Assembly (NCBI GenBank): GCA_032622095.1 | Contig: CP136061.1 | Location: forward strand, 173,419,107-173,483,106 | DNA: 64,000 nucleotides | From: Siphonodentalium dalli | Lineage: Eukaryota; Mollusca; Scaphopoda; Gadilida; Siphonodentaliidae | Reading direction: 5' to 3' | Shown: in pieces, positions 32,357-44,390 of the stretch | Position numbering within the stretch: position 1 is the stretch's first letter | Layout: every line of letters begins with the position of its first letter | Notes under the pieces: model-generated | The model's database searches: none | What the model was told of the DNA's origin: nothing | What the model saw: only the letters and a program-made list of their open reading frames with translations | Program-made: the position numbers and the translations under genes

Positions 32357-32745
32357 TGTAGGAACTGTTACATCGGAAGTCGTTCTATCGCCGGTATTGT
32401 GATGGTTCTTGCCTGATTTGTTACGGTTCCTTCTGATTAAAAATAATCATTTTTGTGACAAAATCACACATAATTATAGATATCTTGAATATATTATACT
32501 TTCATGAATGAACAGAGGGGTTGATAATTGGGAGCTGTGGCCTCGTAATCAACATGGGTGTGTGTTACGGTTCTATTTCAAACCAATCATGGCTGTGACG
32601 GTTCTGTACATGAGATTTATTTGAACGATTTCTGCACTTTGGTTCGAAAATCGTCTTGTGTATCTTACATTTTAAACCAGATAATAACTGTAGCTTATGC
32701 AATTTGCATAATAGAACAGGTATATTAAGAAATAACACAATCAAT
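32357..32745 (+). repeat. Dispersed repeat starting GAACTGTTACATCGGAA, copy 1
   Basis: Matches 47122-47730 (shared TATTGTGATGGTTCTTG, CATTTTTG.GACAAAATCAC, GGCTGTGACGGTTCT, TTCTGCACTTTGG). A short inverted piece of the same end is at 62262-62312. Confidence 0.65.
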
Positions 32746-32795
32746 ACCTAATATGGGAGATTAAGGCCAAAATAAAAAAGGGTTTTGTTTCACAG

Positions 32796-32832
32796 GCACC
32801 GACGCGTCGACTTTTAACCCCCGCGTCGGTGC
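32796..32832. repeat. GC-rich hairpin
   Basis: GCACCGACGCG (32796-32806) pairs perfectly with CGCGTCGGTGC (32822-32832) across a 15-nt loop, in otherwise AT-rich sequence. Confidence 0.7.
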
Positions 32833-33264
32833 TTTTTATTGGTATTTTGACCCCAGAAAATATAAAATAGACCTAATTCCAAGAAATACCACGAAAATAG
32901 GTAAGGGACCTTGTCAAAACTAAAACGGTAATACCGCTGGTATTACCTCTAGAGGCAGTTTTACCGCTGGTAAAATAATGCCAAAATCGGTAATTTCACC
33001 GGTAATTTTAATTGAATGGAAAATATCACGTTTCCTGTGGTTTAAGGCGCCCCCGTCGTCGCAAATATACCCGTACAGTTGTGCTAATATCCGGCCTTCT
33101 CTCACTCAGTAGACATGTAAGATAAATATTGTTCCAAAAAATATTGCCAGCATATTTTATAAATTATCATCTACAGTTTGTTTATTCACAAAACTTAAGA
33201 AAGAATCAAGTTCTCCTCAATTGTAAACAAATAGCACGTGACCTAGCCACAGGGGACGCTTTCC

Positions 33265-33674
33265 GATGTAAACAGCGAAAGCTCAAAAGTATAATGAATA
33301 TTCATATAAATAGTAGGAATTTTCATGGGGTTTCATCAAATTACCACTACCCCGCAGCTAATCATTCTCCAACGCTGATTGCTTAAAATTACCCAGTCTA
33401 AAATTTTATCCAATTAGATGGCGAGCATCAATTTAGTATTCAGGTTTCGCGGGGATTCCCAAATATACAGCTACCCCGCAGTTAATGAATCCCAATGATT
33501 TGTGTGGCAATAATAGGCATGTGATAATCTCATCCAATCAGATCTTGAGTTAGCTCAATAATTTATGGGGAATGCCCGGATTATCTCAGTTTGTTTACAT
33601 TATGCAAAGAAATTATTTCACACTATACTATCGCACACAAAAAGCTTAATATTTACATCATCGCCAATTTTCTA
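33265..33674 (+). repeat. Direct repeat A1 of second YR retroelement
   Basis: From GATGTAAACA.CGAAAGCTC to CCAATTTTCTA; near-identical to 41077-41477, which lacks about 9 bp. Confidence 0.85.
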
Positions 33675-33721
33675 ACTTCTGCCAAAGGCATCATTGATTT
33701 CTGCTTTGTTTGCTAACAATA

Positions 33722-34907
33722 ATGGGACGACATAAATCCCGTGACATTCGTTCAAATACAGCCATTACAGGTAAATCTCGGTAAAAACAGAACAATACAA
33801 AATCTGCTCGTCGGCCCGGTCGGGCTACCAATAACACCAGTGAAACTGTGCAAACCGAACACAAGAACAATATGCGCCAGTGAAAGTGGCATAAACAATG
33901 TCAACCCCTGGGAACTGACAAATAACCCCAAAAATTGGACAGTGGCTCGTTTGCGATGTGAGTTGAATGATCTGGACATCATTGTTCCAGAGTCAATTAA
34001 AAAAGCAGAGCTGTTAAAACTCCTCCAAGCCAACAAGATGCGATCCATGTCCACTGCAACCAACCAGCAACTGCACATGCATTCTTCACCAATTCCATCT
34101 GTTCCCACTGCAGAAAGTTCCAGTGGCTTCGGTGACATCGAGCCTGCAGATGGCATGTATCAACGACATGTTCAGCACACACTCTCAAGTGGCAATCCCG
34201 AAGTTGTCCCCACATCTGTGGGTTCGGCAATTCCAGCTGCGTCAGAATCCCAAAAGGATTCACACATATCGTCTCTTCTGGCAACAAATCGTGCTTTGGT
34301 TTCACAGATAGAGGCGATGTCCAACCGGACAACAACTCAGCCTGCAGCGCGTCGTGCCTTTGGCAAATATAAAGGCATCATATGCGAGGTGATCCCTCAA
34401 AGGGCACAGGATCTGGAGTCATACTTGGCTGATATAATCTCCATCTCCACTCAGTATGATGATGGATTCTACGCATACCATACTGCTTTTTCAGCAAAAG
34501 CTGCAGCCTGGCTAGCCCGGGGCACTAAATTTGACTGGGGCCTACGTGACCATGCACTTTATTGCTCAATATTCACTAGTCAAAAAACCATTGCTTGCTT
34601 TGTCTGTCAAAATAGGTCTCACACGGCAAAATTTTGCCCCATTAACGCTGGTTCAAAAGGGCTCAATCAGGGTGCAAGCAATCGTCGTTCAAATTTTAGT
34701 TCTCCAAATTCTTCAATGCCCAGTGCAACAATCACACCCTGCTTGCAATTCAATTCTGTCAAGGGTTGCACTTTCGGAACCAATTGCAAATATCAGCATG
34801 TCTGTCTGTCTTGTAAAGGGCCACATTCAAAGCAAGTACCGGTATGTAGCCAGAAAATGGTCCGTTCCAAGACTTTTTATCAGACTCCAAACTCTAATTC
34901 TAAATGA
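33722..34907 (+). pseudogene. Gag-like frame with SAP-like segment and CCCH finger
   Basis: The main open frame is 33741-34907 with no ATG at its start. An ATG at 33722 (MGRHKSRDIRSN) is in another frame, so the N-terminus is probably shifted. Residues 65-97 of the open frame (NWTVARLRCELNDLD, then PESIKKAELLKLL) resemble a SAP DNA-binding helix pair. Near the C-terminus are a CxxC-type knuckle CFVCQNRSHTAKFC and a canonical C-x8-C-x5-C-x3-H finger ending CKYQH, then CLSCKGPH. Both suggest nucleic-acid binding by the gag protein. Confidence 0.7.
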
Positions 34908-34988
34908 CTCCAAAATGATTCTGACAAAGCAAGCTTAATTCCTCGTAGCATTCAAACTCCGGTCAATGTTACCTTTCTGTAGACAGCA

Positions 34989-35723
34989 TTGGGTCGCTAC
35001 CCAGATCGAGACTTTGTAAACTTAAATGGTTTTTCTAATGGTTTTGATACTGGCATTCAGGCTCTGCCGCCCAATCCACTAGCTCTGAGAAACTTGCAGT
35101 CGGCAACTTCAAACCCTGAAGCAGTAGACACATTATTGGACAAAGAATTATCTAAGGGTTTCATTTTCGGTCCTTTTGACGAACCACCATTCGTCAATTT
35201 CAGAATTAACCCAATTGGTATTGCAGAAAGAAACGGCTTATAGTTGATTTATCGGCTCCCCATTCATCAAAAACTGAACAGTCTCTTAATTCGCTGATTG
35301 ACAAAGAGGAATTCTCACTCACATATGTCACAGTGGACCACGCCATAAAAATAATTCAACAATTACCACCAGGGTGCTTACTTTTCCACTGTGATGTACA
35401 ATCAGTGTTCAAACTATGCCTAGTTAAACAGTCGCTCTGGCCATTTTACGGAATACGGTGGCGTGACAAATTTTATTTCTATTCCAAATTATGTTTTGGG
35501 AACCGATCATCTCCGAAAATATTCAATGCTCTATCGATAGCAATTTGTTGGATTGCTACCAACCTCTACGGGGTCCCCAATCTGCTGCACTACTTAGATG
35601 ACTATCTGACAATAATTCCTATTCAGGCTCTTCTTCATGTTTTTCACATAGCCGGAATTACGTTGGCTGAAGAGAAGTCAGTAGGACCGACTGATTGCTT
35701 AGAATTTCTGGGAATTATGCTCG
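34989..35723 (+). pseudogene. Reverse transcriptase of second YR retroelement
   Basis: The first piece (34989-35243) has PPFVNFRINPIGIAER. After a frameshift the palm lies in 35333-35723: motif A HCDVQSVFKL, motif B LCFGNRSSPKIFN, motif C YLDDYLTI (YxDD intact, unlike the element at 11.5 kb), then CLEFLGIML of the thumb. Motif A has Gln-Ser in place of the usual Lys/Ser-Ala. The coding match ends at about 35723, where inserted sequence begins. Confidence 0.82.
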
Positions 35724-38097
35724 AGAAAGGTCTCATATCTTTCTCAGGGTTTATAAACCATCAAGAGTAGCAGCAAAGTCAGCACAAATCACGTTTATTT
35801 AGAGCCCCCCTTTGTTTCTGGACGTGATGGTAACTTCTAGCACAAGTCTCATTACCGTAGTTCAAACTAATAAAGAAACTTTAATCGCCATTAACATATT
35901 TCACCGGCATTATCAAAACCATGCTGGCATGTTATTGTTTACATTCGACAAGTCTCGCAGACCACGTTAATCTCGTCGTAAACGAGAACTCAGTATAAGC
36001 ACACTTAATCATACCAAATTAATTTGAACCTATGCCAACGAGACTAGCTATTTTCTCCGTAGTTTCTCCCGCTTTTTGGCATTCCTTTGATCTTGGAATA
36101 AACCAATGAGAATGTCTGACAATTCCAAGAATATAATTTTGTCCAATAGAAATAATTAGAAATCTACTACCTCGGAAAACTATTGAAGTTCCGGAGTAAA
36201 CATTTCACTTCGATGAAATAGCTTCTCGAAAACAATAGCATTCAACATTATTATTGCAATTCAAACAACTTACGCTAATACAAGCAAATTATTACGCTTT
36301 TAAAATATTTGTATTACCCACCCCCATCCCCTGCGAACCACCATCAGGAAGCACACCATTTATGGGGCTCTCGGCTCTGGTACCTTTGCCCCGTCATCAA
36401 CTCGCACTCCCCCTCTTTTCCTTATCTACCGGTTGATCAGACTCCACCAGGACCTTCTTCGGGGTCGTTAACCTAATTCTCATGCCATGCGTCCTCTCCG
36501 ATAATTGCATTCCGGATTTCAGATACACGTACAGAATCAATTCATTAAGCTTCAGAGGAACTGATGCTGAGGTGAAGCCTCTCGTAGTCCTCTTCAGGCC
36601 CCTCAATGATAAATGCCTTAGGTTCAGCTCATTATCAAACAAAAACAAAAACAAAAAAAGCACGAGGCCGAGGTGTTGCATCCTCCAGGTCCTTTCTCCA
36701 TCTATCATTTATAAGCGCCATAGGACATGAAGCTGAGGTGTTGCATCCTCCTTGTCCTTTCCCCTATTATTGACGTAGGCTCCATAGGACATGAAGCTGA
36801 GGTGTTACATCCTCCTTGTCCTTCCCCTGTTATTGATGTGCATGTAGGCTCCATAGGACATGAAGCTGAGGTGTTGCATCCTCCTTGTCCTTTCCCCTAT
36901 TATTGACATACATGTAGGCTCCATAGGACATGACGCTGAGGTGTTGCATCCTCCTTGTCCTAACCCGCATTTGCAGTGGCATAGTATCTCATATATTTGC
37001 AGCACCTGATTTGTCAGGACATGAAGCTTAGGTTTGGCATCCTCCCTGTCCTAACATACATTGGGAAGTAAGCACAATATCATATAGGCATTAAATGGTA
37101 TGGGTATTCTCGCTTTGCGAGATAGCCCCAAATTCAGGATCTCATTTAGGGCTCAATTAGAAATCATAATGCCTTAATGCTTCTTTGGGGCTTCCTTATT
37201 TCAATCTTCTATCGAATAAATAAGTTCGAAATTAATTAAAGGTAAATGGGTACCAGAACATGAGAGCCTCATATATCCCAAAAAATCAATTTAGCATGTG
37301 TATGCATCGGTCCTAATCAGGCATTCTGATTTTAGGGAAATGCATACTCATTCTAATCAGGTACAGCCTCACGGGCATGTATCACATGAATAATCATTTG
37401 ATCAAAGTAGATCTCAGATTCTATTAATTAGATAGCCAAGATATACCAAAAAATCGTGCCAATAGTGAACTCGGTCAAGAACAATGGGAGTTCTTGATTA
37501 TTATATTTAAAGTGATTCAACCATTCTATTTGTTCAAACCCTTCAATACAGTATTCTTAGACTTTATATATAGGTACAGTACTGGTGTGGGATACCAGAC
37601 ATTACCAGTAGTTAACAATTCTTTTCCCCACAGTGGTCCTTACATTCATGTAGGACACACACTTAATCTAATCTCAATTTGTGAGACGCATCTCCTACTA
37701 GTACATACAACCAGAATTAATAACAACCATCTCTTAAAGCAGATGGTCATCTTTCTGTCAAGTCTAGTTACTTTATTCAAACTCCATCTAGACCTTCTGT
37801 AGAAAAGAATTACTCATCAGATTTAGTAAATAGAATGGTTTGAGGATCACTGAAATTCTTATACTATCTTATATATATTTTCATATATTCACTAATCAAT
37901 ACATATTGATTGATCTAGTCAATGGGCCATATGTATACATGTATAATATTCATGATTGTTTTTGTTTTAACTTTTAATGGCTATCACATGTCTTTGAAAA
38001 ATTACTGTCAAATGTTTTGTTATTCAAATAAATGCATGTCAAGGTTAAAGATTTTCTAGAAGCTAACCATATCCCTCTGATGGTTTATAAATAATAG
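35724..38097. mobile_element. 2.4-kb insertion separating RT from RNase H
   Basis: RT homology stops after LGIML (35723) and resumes with DTEQMQCRLP at 38098. Near the two ends an inverted 14-mer is found, TTTATAAACCATCA (35750-35763) and TGATGGTTTATAAA (38078-38091), but no target duplication is clear. Inside are a 75-bp tandem repeat (36660-36965) and a stretch at 36340-36380 (CCACCATCAGGAAGCACACC, ATGGGGCTCTC) resembling the tail at 41500. The frames at 36254-36730 are not convincing genes. Confidence 0.6.
36660..36965 (+). repeat. Minisatellite, ~75-bp unit, about 4.5 copies
   Basis: Each unit carries GAGGTGTTGCATCCTCCTTG, TCCTTTCCCCTATTATTGA and GGCTCCATAGGACATGAAGC with small length changes. 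A weaker copy follows at 37015-37060. Confidence 0.8.
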
Positions 38098-38882
38098 ATA
38101 CTGAACAGATGCAATGTCGCTTACCTAACAACAAGCTAGCCAGGCTGCAGCAACTTATTAAATCATTTCTCCAAAGAGATACATGTACCAAACAAGAGTT
38201 ATTAAGCCTCCTGGGCCATTTATCATTCACGGCAAAGGTCGTGGTACCTGGGCGTTCCTTCATATCATACCTCATAGGTCTTTCCACTTCTGTCACCAAG
38301 CTCTGGCATCATGTCAATTTATCTGCAGCCTGCCGAATGGGTCTCCAAATGTGGCACAAATTTTTAATCAACTGGAATGGAGTGTCCATGTTTCTAAATC
38401 ACGAGGCTATAAATTCGGATGAGCTCTCCCTGTTCACCGATGCAAGCGCTATACATGGCTTTGCTGGTTATTATAAACCCCATTGGTTTTATGGCAGCTG
38501 GCCTGCAGGAGTGGAAAGTCTACGGGGAAAAGATTGGTCCATGGTTTTTCTTGAATTATACCCTATAGTTTATTCATCTATATTGTGGGGCCACATGTGG
38601 AAAGGCAAAAGAATTATATTTGTTTGTGACAATGAGGCAACTGTACAAATTATTAAGAAAGGCAGATCCAAAGTGCCATCCATAATGTCATTAATGAGGC
38701 AACTCACCTTCTCTGCTATGAATAACAATTTCATGTATTATTCCATGTATATTCCATCTCACAAAAATATTATTGCTGACAGTCTTTCTCGTTGCCGTTT
38801 TCAGGAATTCCGTCGGCTTGCACCAGAAGCAGACGAAATCCCCATGAAATGTCCTTCATTCACAGAGATGATGGCAGTTTGA
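38098..38882 (+). pseudogene. RT connection and RNase H of second YR retroelement
   Basis: Open from 38098: MQCRLPNNKLARLQQLI and LLSLLGHLSF of the connection, then RNase H with all acidic blocks: FTDAS (about 38435), LELYPIV (about 38550), VCDNEAT (about 38626) and NIIADSLSR (about 38770). This is the one frame of the element that is intact over its whole domain. It provides the reference for what is missing in the Ngaro copy at 12.18 kb. Confidence 0.85.
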
Positions 38883-38944
38883 TCGGCAAAGCGGACTGGC
38901 TGTGGTTAAAAATTGGTATCTGATACTGCTCGCGCCAGTACAAA

Positions 38945-39873
38945 GTGGGCCTAAACTGGCTGCTCAAATTTGCAGTCATCAATAACATGATTCTGAGAGG
39001 GCCTCACCGACTGCCTGAATTAACTGAAACGGCACTGCTTCAGTTCGTTGTGTTTTGTAGCACGCACATCAAACTATCATATGCCACAATCAAAGTGTAC
39101 CTCTCAGGAATAAGATTCTTCTATATAGCATATGGTGCGACCAATCCTTTGGAACAATCGAATGGCCAACCTTGGCCAAAATTGTAAGGAGTTTTGCGTA
39201 GTCTCAAAAAGCAGCAAGTGACCACAGCCCGTCCGCGATTGCCCATCACATTTGTTATCTTATCCATGCTGTTTGATAAGTTGAAAGAAGAACCCTTTTC
39301 TCCATTTACTTGTCTAGTTATGAAGACAGCTCTTTCCATCGGATTTTTCGGTTTCCTCAGATGCGGAGAATTTACAGTCCGTAATGCTAAAAGTGCAAAC
39401 ACATTCATCTCCGTGGGTTACGTTCTAATCCATAAAAACGGTAAATCTGCCTCTATTCTTCTCAAACAGTCAAAGACCGACCCTTCAGGAAAGGTGTTCT
39501 CACGAAGTATTTCTGTCTGCCGTCCATATGCCTGGTGGAATATCTTTCAAGGATGTTAGCGAAGCATAGTCAGTCAGCAGATGCACTGTCTGACCCCTTC
39601 CTAATTTCAGATGATGGGCAAGCATTGTCTAGAAGTTATTTCATAACAAAACTAAAACTTTTACTTAATCTATGCGGCATCCCTGCGCATAAATATTCAG
39701 GGCACAGTTTGCGCATAGGCGCCACCACATCTGCATGCGAAGCCAGACTCGAAGATCATCTTATATAAACACTGGGCAGGTGGGAGTCAGACTGTTATAC
39801 GCGTTACATTCATACTTCCGATGCAACATTATATGATGCCCACAGGGCATTAAGTAAATGTTTTCAAGTGTGA
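38945..39873 (+). pseudogene. Tyrosine recombinase of second YR retroelement
   Basis: N-terminal SAM-like part FAVINNMILRG...TIKVYLSGIRFFY, then a TAA at 39185, a frameshift near 39545 and a TAA at 39766. The catalytic set is still readable: Arg in FLRCGEF (about 39355), His and Arg in GHSLRIG (about 39700), Trp in LGRWESD and the Tyr of CYTRYI (about 39800). The reading ends at the TGA at 39871. Confidence 0.85.
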
Positions 39874-41076
39874 AGGGTATTTATGTTAACAATTATACTC
39901 TGTTATGGTGACCTATGATATTTCCCACCTATTGTTGTTTACGATATATCGGTTGTGTTCCCTGGTGGTGGTACCTTCCTTGGGGCTCTCCGCTGGTAGC
40001 ACCAGCTTCGTTTGGTAGGTCGATTCACTCTGACCCCTCGTCAGGATCGCAACTACTTGCGCGACTTGCACAAAGCATAAATTAATTAATTTACTTCAAT
40101 AATTAATGACACAGTTTCTATGAAACGAACAGAAATATTTGATGTTAGAATGAGGACCTATAGCTACCAGGAGAGCCCCATAAACCCAATTCAAGAGCTT
40201 TGTCATGGTTAATTATATAATCATTTATCCATGATAGACTTTGGCTTTCGAATAAGGCCTAGGCTATAAGAACCTAATTGAATAGATTGTATAATCCTGT
40301 TGTGAGTTAAATGTTAGTATAGCAGTATTACTTAATCATCTATGTCTATCATTGCATGAAAATTATTTTGCTATAATCAAATCATACTTGTGTCTTGTGC
40401 GCATAGATACTAGTATACGCAAAGATTCTTCATGAGCGCTATTAAACTCCTATAGAGAGCATTTCAGTCTATTATTTATACAAGTATTGTAATTATAAAT
40501 CATTTCTGGTCATGTAACATTAGTTCTCAAGCAAGAGATTCTAAGTATTTGAAATTGCGTAATATTAAACGATTCCCCAAATCTTGACATTAACAATAAA
40601 TGTCAAAGTTAATTTAACCAAATGCTCCAGCTCAATACAAATACTGACCTAAAAATCTCAATACAGTTTTGTTTTATCATCAAAGATTAAGTCACAAGCT
40701 TTAAAGAATCTCAATACCCAATTTGCTTATTACGATATTTATGTGCAATTATGTTTTATTAAGAATGATTCTTCACTTGGGACCTGTGAGGAGCTATTCA
40801 CCCTACAGCATCTAGTGATTACTATTAAAGGACCTTTCTAACAGCCGGAGAGGTGTTTGTAATTCTATGAAGCATATTTCTAGTTGCTGTGGGATGAATG
40901 GATCGGCACATGCCTTGCGGGGGAGAACCATTAGTTTTCTTATATGTATTTGACCAATATTACATTTCATATCTTTATTATCGCTTTATGTGCCAAAATA
41001 CATATATATCAATGATTTCAGTACGAGTATCTCTGCAACTCTTTTCCATAGGGGGCTCCTTAAATTGAAGGGAAAA
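39874..41076 (+). other. 3' non-coding region of second YR retroelement
   Basis: No frame. 40141-40190 read on the minus strand resembles the tail at 41505-41560 (ATGGGGCTCTCCTGGTAGC, GGTCCTCATTCTAACATCA). An inverted rather than a direct B-type repeat may therefore exist here. Confidence 0.45.
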
Positions 41077-41477
41077 GATGTAAACATCGAAAGCTCAAAA
41101 GTATAATGAATATTCATATAAATAGTAGGAATTTTCGTGGGGTTTCATCAAATTACCACTACCCCGCAGCTAATCATTCTCCAACGCTGATTACCCAGTC
41201 TAAAATTTTATCCAATCAGACGGCGAGCATCAATTTAGTATTCAGGTTTCGCGGGGATTCCCAAATATACAGCTACCCCGCAGTTAATGAATCCCAATGA
41301 TTTGCGTGGCAATAATAGGCATGTGATAATCTCATCCAATCAGATCTTGAGTTAGCTCAATAATTTATGGGGAATGCCCGGATTATCTCAGTTTGTTTAC
41401 ATTATGCTAAGAAATTATTTCACACTATACTATCGCACACAAAAAGCTTTAATATTTACATCATCACCAATTTTCTA
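41077..41477 (+). repeat. Direct repeat A2 of second YR retroelement
   Basis: Copy of 33265-33674. The following 271 bp (41478-41748) are the tail shared with the insertion in Copia. Confidence 0.85.
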
Positions 41478-41748
41478 CCCCACCACCACCCCCTTCGCCA
41501 CCATCAGCGGAACACCAATTATGGAGCTCTCCTTTAGCCATGGTCCTTGTTCTAACATCATGAACTTGAAGGATCAATACCAATTACCAATGCCATGTTA
41601 GTGTCTCCCAGTAAGCTATTCCATATTGTGGTACTTGCAGCCAAATCGAGTGCGTATCATAAGGAACATGTGCTGTCTTCTTGCTTTAGCATCTGCTGTC
41701 ATTCACGCTCTCCGAACAAGTTCACATAATTCATTCCTACTTCGGCAC

Positions 41749-42736
41749 TACAGTCAATTCCAGTTAAATGCATATTTCGGCTATTTGCATAAAATATGCA
41801 TGCATCAAACCATTTTCTCATAAAAAGACTATTTTTTAATCGTTTATTTGCATAAGGGTCGGACTCTATTCCGTTTTTATGCATACGAAAATCGCCAAAA
41901 ATGTTGATGAGAAGGGGTAAAAAGTCCTCATGGTGCCGAAATTATAGCAATTTGTAAAACTATTTACCTTGAAAAACGTATTTTATGGGAAAACTTAATA
42001 CAAAGTTGCTGAAGATGACCATCGCGAGAGTGAAGACGGCAATTTTCAATTTCATAACACACGTGGTTTTCTATCTCTTCTCATTAACAAGCTTCTGTTG
42101 ACACACATTTCCTGTATGTTTCCATATTTATTTGTGAATTGCATGATTTATTTAAATTTGTATATTTATTTGGTTGTTTGTTGAGTTTGTAAACGTTTGT
42201 AAAAAACCTGAAGTTCCAGTTGAAATTCTGAGGATTCAAAGTGAAAGGAAGATTTTCCCGGGAATTCCACCAACAAGGAAGCCAATTACTAAACCGAAAC
42301 CGAAATTAACGTGCTTTTCTATTTCTTCTAACATGCTTCTGTTCAAACATTTCCTGTTTCAAATCATTTCAGCGGTGGTAAGTAAGTATTTGCTATCAGC
42401 TTGTAGACAGCAAAAAAGATTGATGAACTTGAGAAATATAATATTTTATTCAAAACGGAAAATTATACTTCGTAGGCACGTGAGAATATTCAATAAAATG
42501 AAATAAAGTGAATCTTAAAATCTCATTTAGAACCCAATCTCTAACGGCGTATAGCTGAAAACGCATGAGTCGCTTGCGCGTGCAAAGCACGCCTGTCCTG
42601 CTGAACAACCAGACTGTAAAAACATTTTTCGTGTTCAGTGACAACGTCGGTATGTTCCTACATGTGCCAAACAAAAGAACTGGCTTCCTGGTTATGTAAA
42701 CACACAGTGGGTATAATGAAAGTGTCAATGACACTG
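41749..42736. other. Remaining interior of TIR element, no gene seen
   Basis: The small frames here (42174-42506 plus, 42450-42734 minus) have no recognisable domain. Confidence 0.4.
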
Positions 42737-43375
42737 TAGCTCAACTTAGGTAGGGGAATAATTTAATGGTTGACAGTAAATGGAGGAATAGGAAAGGTGC
42801 TAATTGAAATGTCTAACCTGCGCCAAAGGATTTAGTGATGCAAAGAGTAAAATACAAGATGGCTGCTGGTGGCCATGTTTTTTGGCCAATTGACCCCAAA
42901 AGGACTCGTTACCATCTACGCGTCATTGTTAACATCCATGATAAATTTTATGAAGTTCTGACCAAAGCTATGACCTACAAACTTCATGATGATCAGACGA
43001 ACAGTACGACCTGTAGACCGCGCCAATGGATTGAATTTTGAAATCCAAAATGGCCCGCGCGAAAGGATTTAGTCATGCAAAGAGTAAAATCCAAGATGGC
43101 TGCTGGCGGCCATGTTTTTGGACAGAATGACCCAAAACGACTCGTTCCCATCTACATGTCATTGCTATCATCCATGACAAATTTATTGACCATCTGACCA
43201 AAGCTACGACCTGTAGCCCGCACCAAAGGATTTAGTCATGCAAAGAGTAAAATCCAAGATAGCTGCTGGCGGCCATGTTTTTTGGCCGAACGACCCCAAA
43301 ATCACTCGTTCCCATCTACATGTCATTATTAGTATCCATGACAAATTTCATGGTGATCAGACGAACTGCATTTCA
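42737..43375. mobile_element. TAGCTCAACTT element with array, 3'-truncated
   Basis: Left end TAGCTCAACTT at 42737, with GTGTCAATGACACTG before it as at 18262 and 18540. Array cores at about 42858, 43098 and 43261. No right terminal hairpin is found; similarity fades near 43375. Confidence 0.65.
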
Positions 43376-44050
43376 CCATGGTGACATCATATTATTAGGG
43401 ACAGATTTCATAGTAATTTGCTGATTTCGTTTATCCGAAGATCCATTAGTCCCAAAGTAGGCATATATCGTTACCGTTGAAATGTTAGAGGTGACCCGCG
43501 GGTAATTAATTATATGCCCATTTAATACACATGCACAATTGGGGAAGTCAGGAATACTCGAATATATATATATGTTGTAAGTATATGAAAGTCAAACTTG
43601 GGAGCCAAATATCAAACACGGATATATCAAACCTTCGGTTGTAAAATAAACACCCCCATCACCCAATTTAGTCCTCGTTTCGAGCTGTTTTGCAAAACAA
43701 ACAACGTGGCCTCCGATGTTTATATAAACAAAATACGGTAACCTCGCCAGGAATGTAAATGGAATTTATAATTGCAATGTTCGTGCTGTAATTGCTTTGT
43801 AAGTGAACTCCGTAATATAAACAAATGATATGAACAGCGTTTGGTCCGTGATTTGCATGTGAAGTACAAATGTAGGCCTACATGATCACACAATTTCACG
43901 TTCCTACAATGGTCAATGTCTTCGTTGAACAAACATTAACACAAATCAAAATATTGTGTTAATTAAACTCATTTAAGGCCTAAAGTGACATATACAAACA
44001 TGACCGTGACTCCGTACAAATACTGAAAATTTATGGGCACCATAAAACAA
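43376..44050. other. No gene seen
   Basis: AT-rich interior of the TIR element; the minus-strand frame 43720-43932 has no domain. Confidence 0.4.
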
Positions 44051-44052
44051 CA

Positions 44053-44370
44053 TTTCTCCGGTGATTACATCGGTAATTATATAAGTTCTCCAGTAATTCC
44101 CTGGGTAATGATTTCATCAGTAATTTGTTGCCTGACATCGATATTTTACTGGTAAAAGTTTTCGGTAATTTCGATCGCGTTTATCGCTAATTCTATGGGT
44201 AATTTCACCGGTAATTTTACCGGTAATTTCACCGGTAATTTAGAGCCTTCTACTGGTAATTTTAGCGGTAATTTTTCTTAAATCAACCGGTAATTCCACC
44301 GGTAATTTTCCATCGGTAATACCGCCGGTAATACCTCTCAAGCAGGTAATACCGGCGGTATTACCGTTTT
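44053..44370. repeat. Subterminal array of (T)CACCGGTAATT motifs
   Basis: About twenty copies of a GGTAATT core, many as CCGGTAATTTCA/CCGGTAATTTTA, ending in the palindromic GGTAATACCGGCGGTATTACC next to the right TIR. A shorter group lies inside the left end (32926-33016). Confidence 0.8.
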
Positions 44371-44390
44371 AGTTTTGACAAGGTCCCTAA

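Larger units (their letters stand above)
33265..41748 (+). mobile_element. Second tyrosine-recombinase retrotransposon (Ngaro/DIRS order), decayed
   Basis: Internal frames on the plus strand in the order gag, RT, RNase H, tyrosine recombinase, between 400-bp direct repeats (33265-33674 and 41077-41477). A clear B1/B2 pair like that at 13.5-14.3 kb was not found, so the exact class and the right end are less certain; 41748 is taken from the copy of the tail in Copia. It has frameshifts, stops and a 2.4-kb insertion in the RT/RNase H junction. No SGNH frame is seen. Antisense to ACC. Confidence 0.82.
32902..44390. mobile_element. TIR transposon (family 1), split by a retroelement
   Basis: Inverted ends GGGACCTTGTCAAAAC at 32905 and GTTTTGACAAGGTCCC ending 44387 continue inwards for over 40 bp (CTAAAACGGTAATACCG...). 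TAA occurs just outside on both sides (32902-32904, 44388-44390), compatible with the TWA duplications of PIF/Harbinger. Removing the retroelement (33265-41748) and the MITE at 42737 leaves about 2.3 kb with no transposase. Subterminal regions are packed with CCGGTAATT-type motifs. The alternative is two separate solo ends in opposite orientation. Confidence 0.6.

Noticed and set aside
32796-32840. GC hairpin followed by TTTTTATT, like a rho-independent terminator
   Set aside because: The DNA is eukaryotic intron; such terminators do not apply. Kept only as a hairpin.
33265-41477. Direct repeats read as LTRs of an LTR retrotransposon
   Set aside because: The interior encodes a tyrosine recombinase and no integrase or protease, and no primer-binding site follows the repeat.
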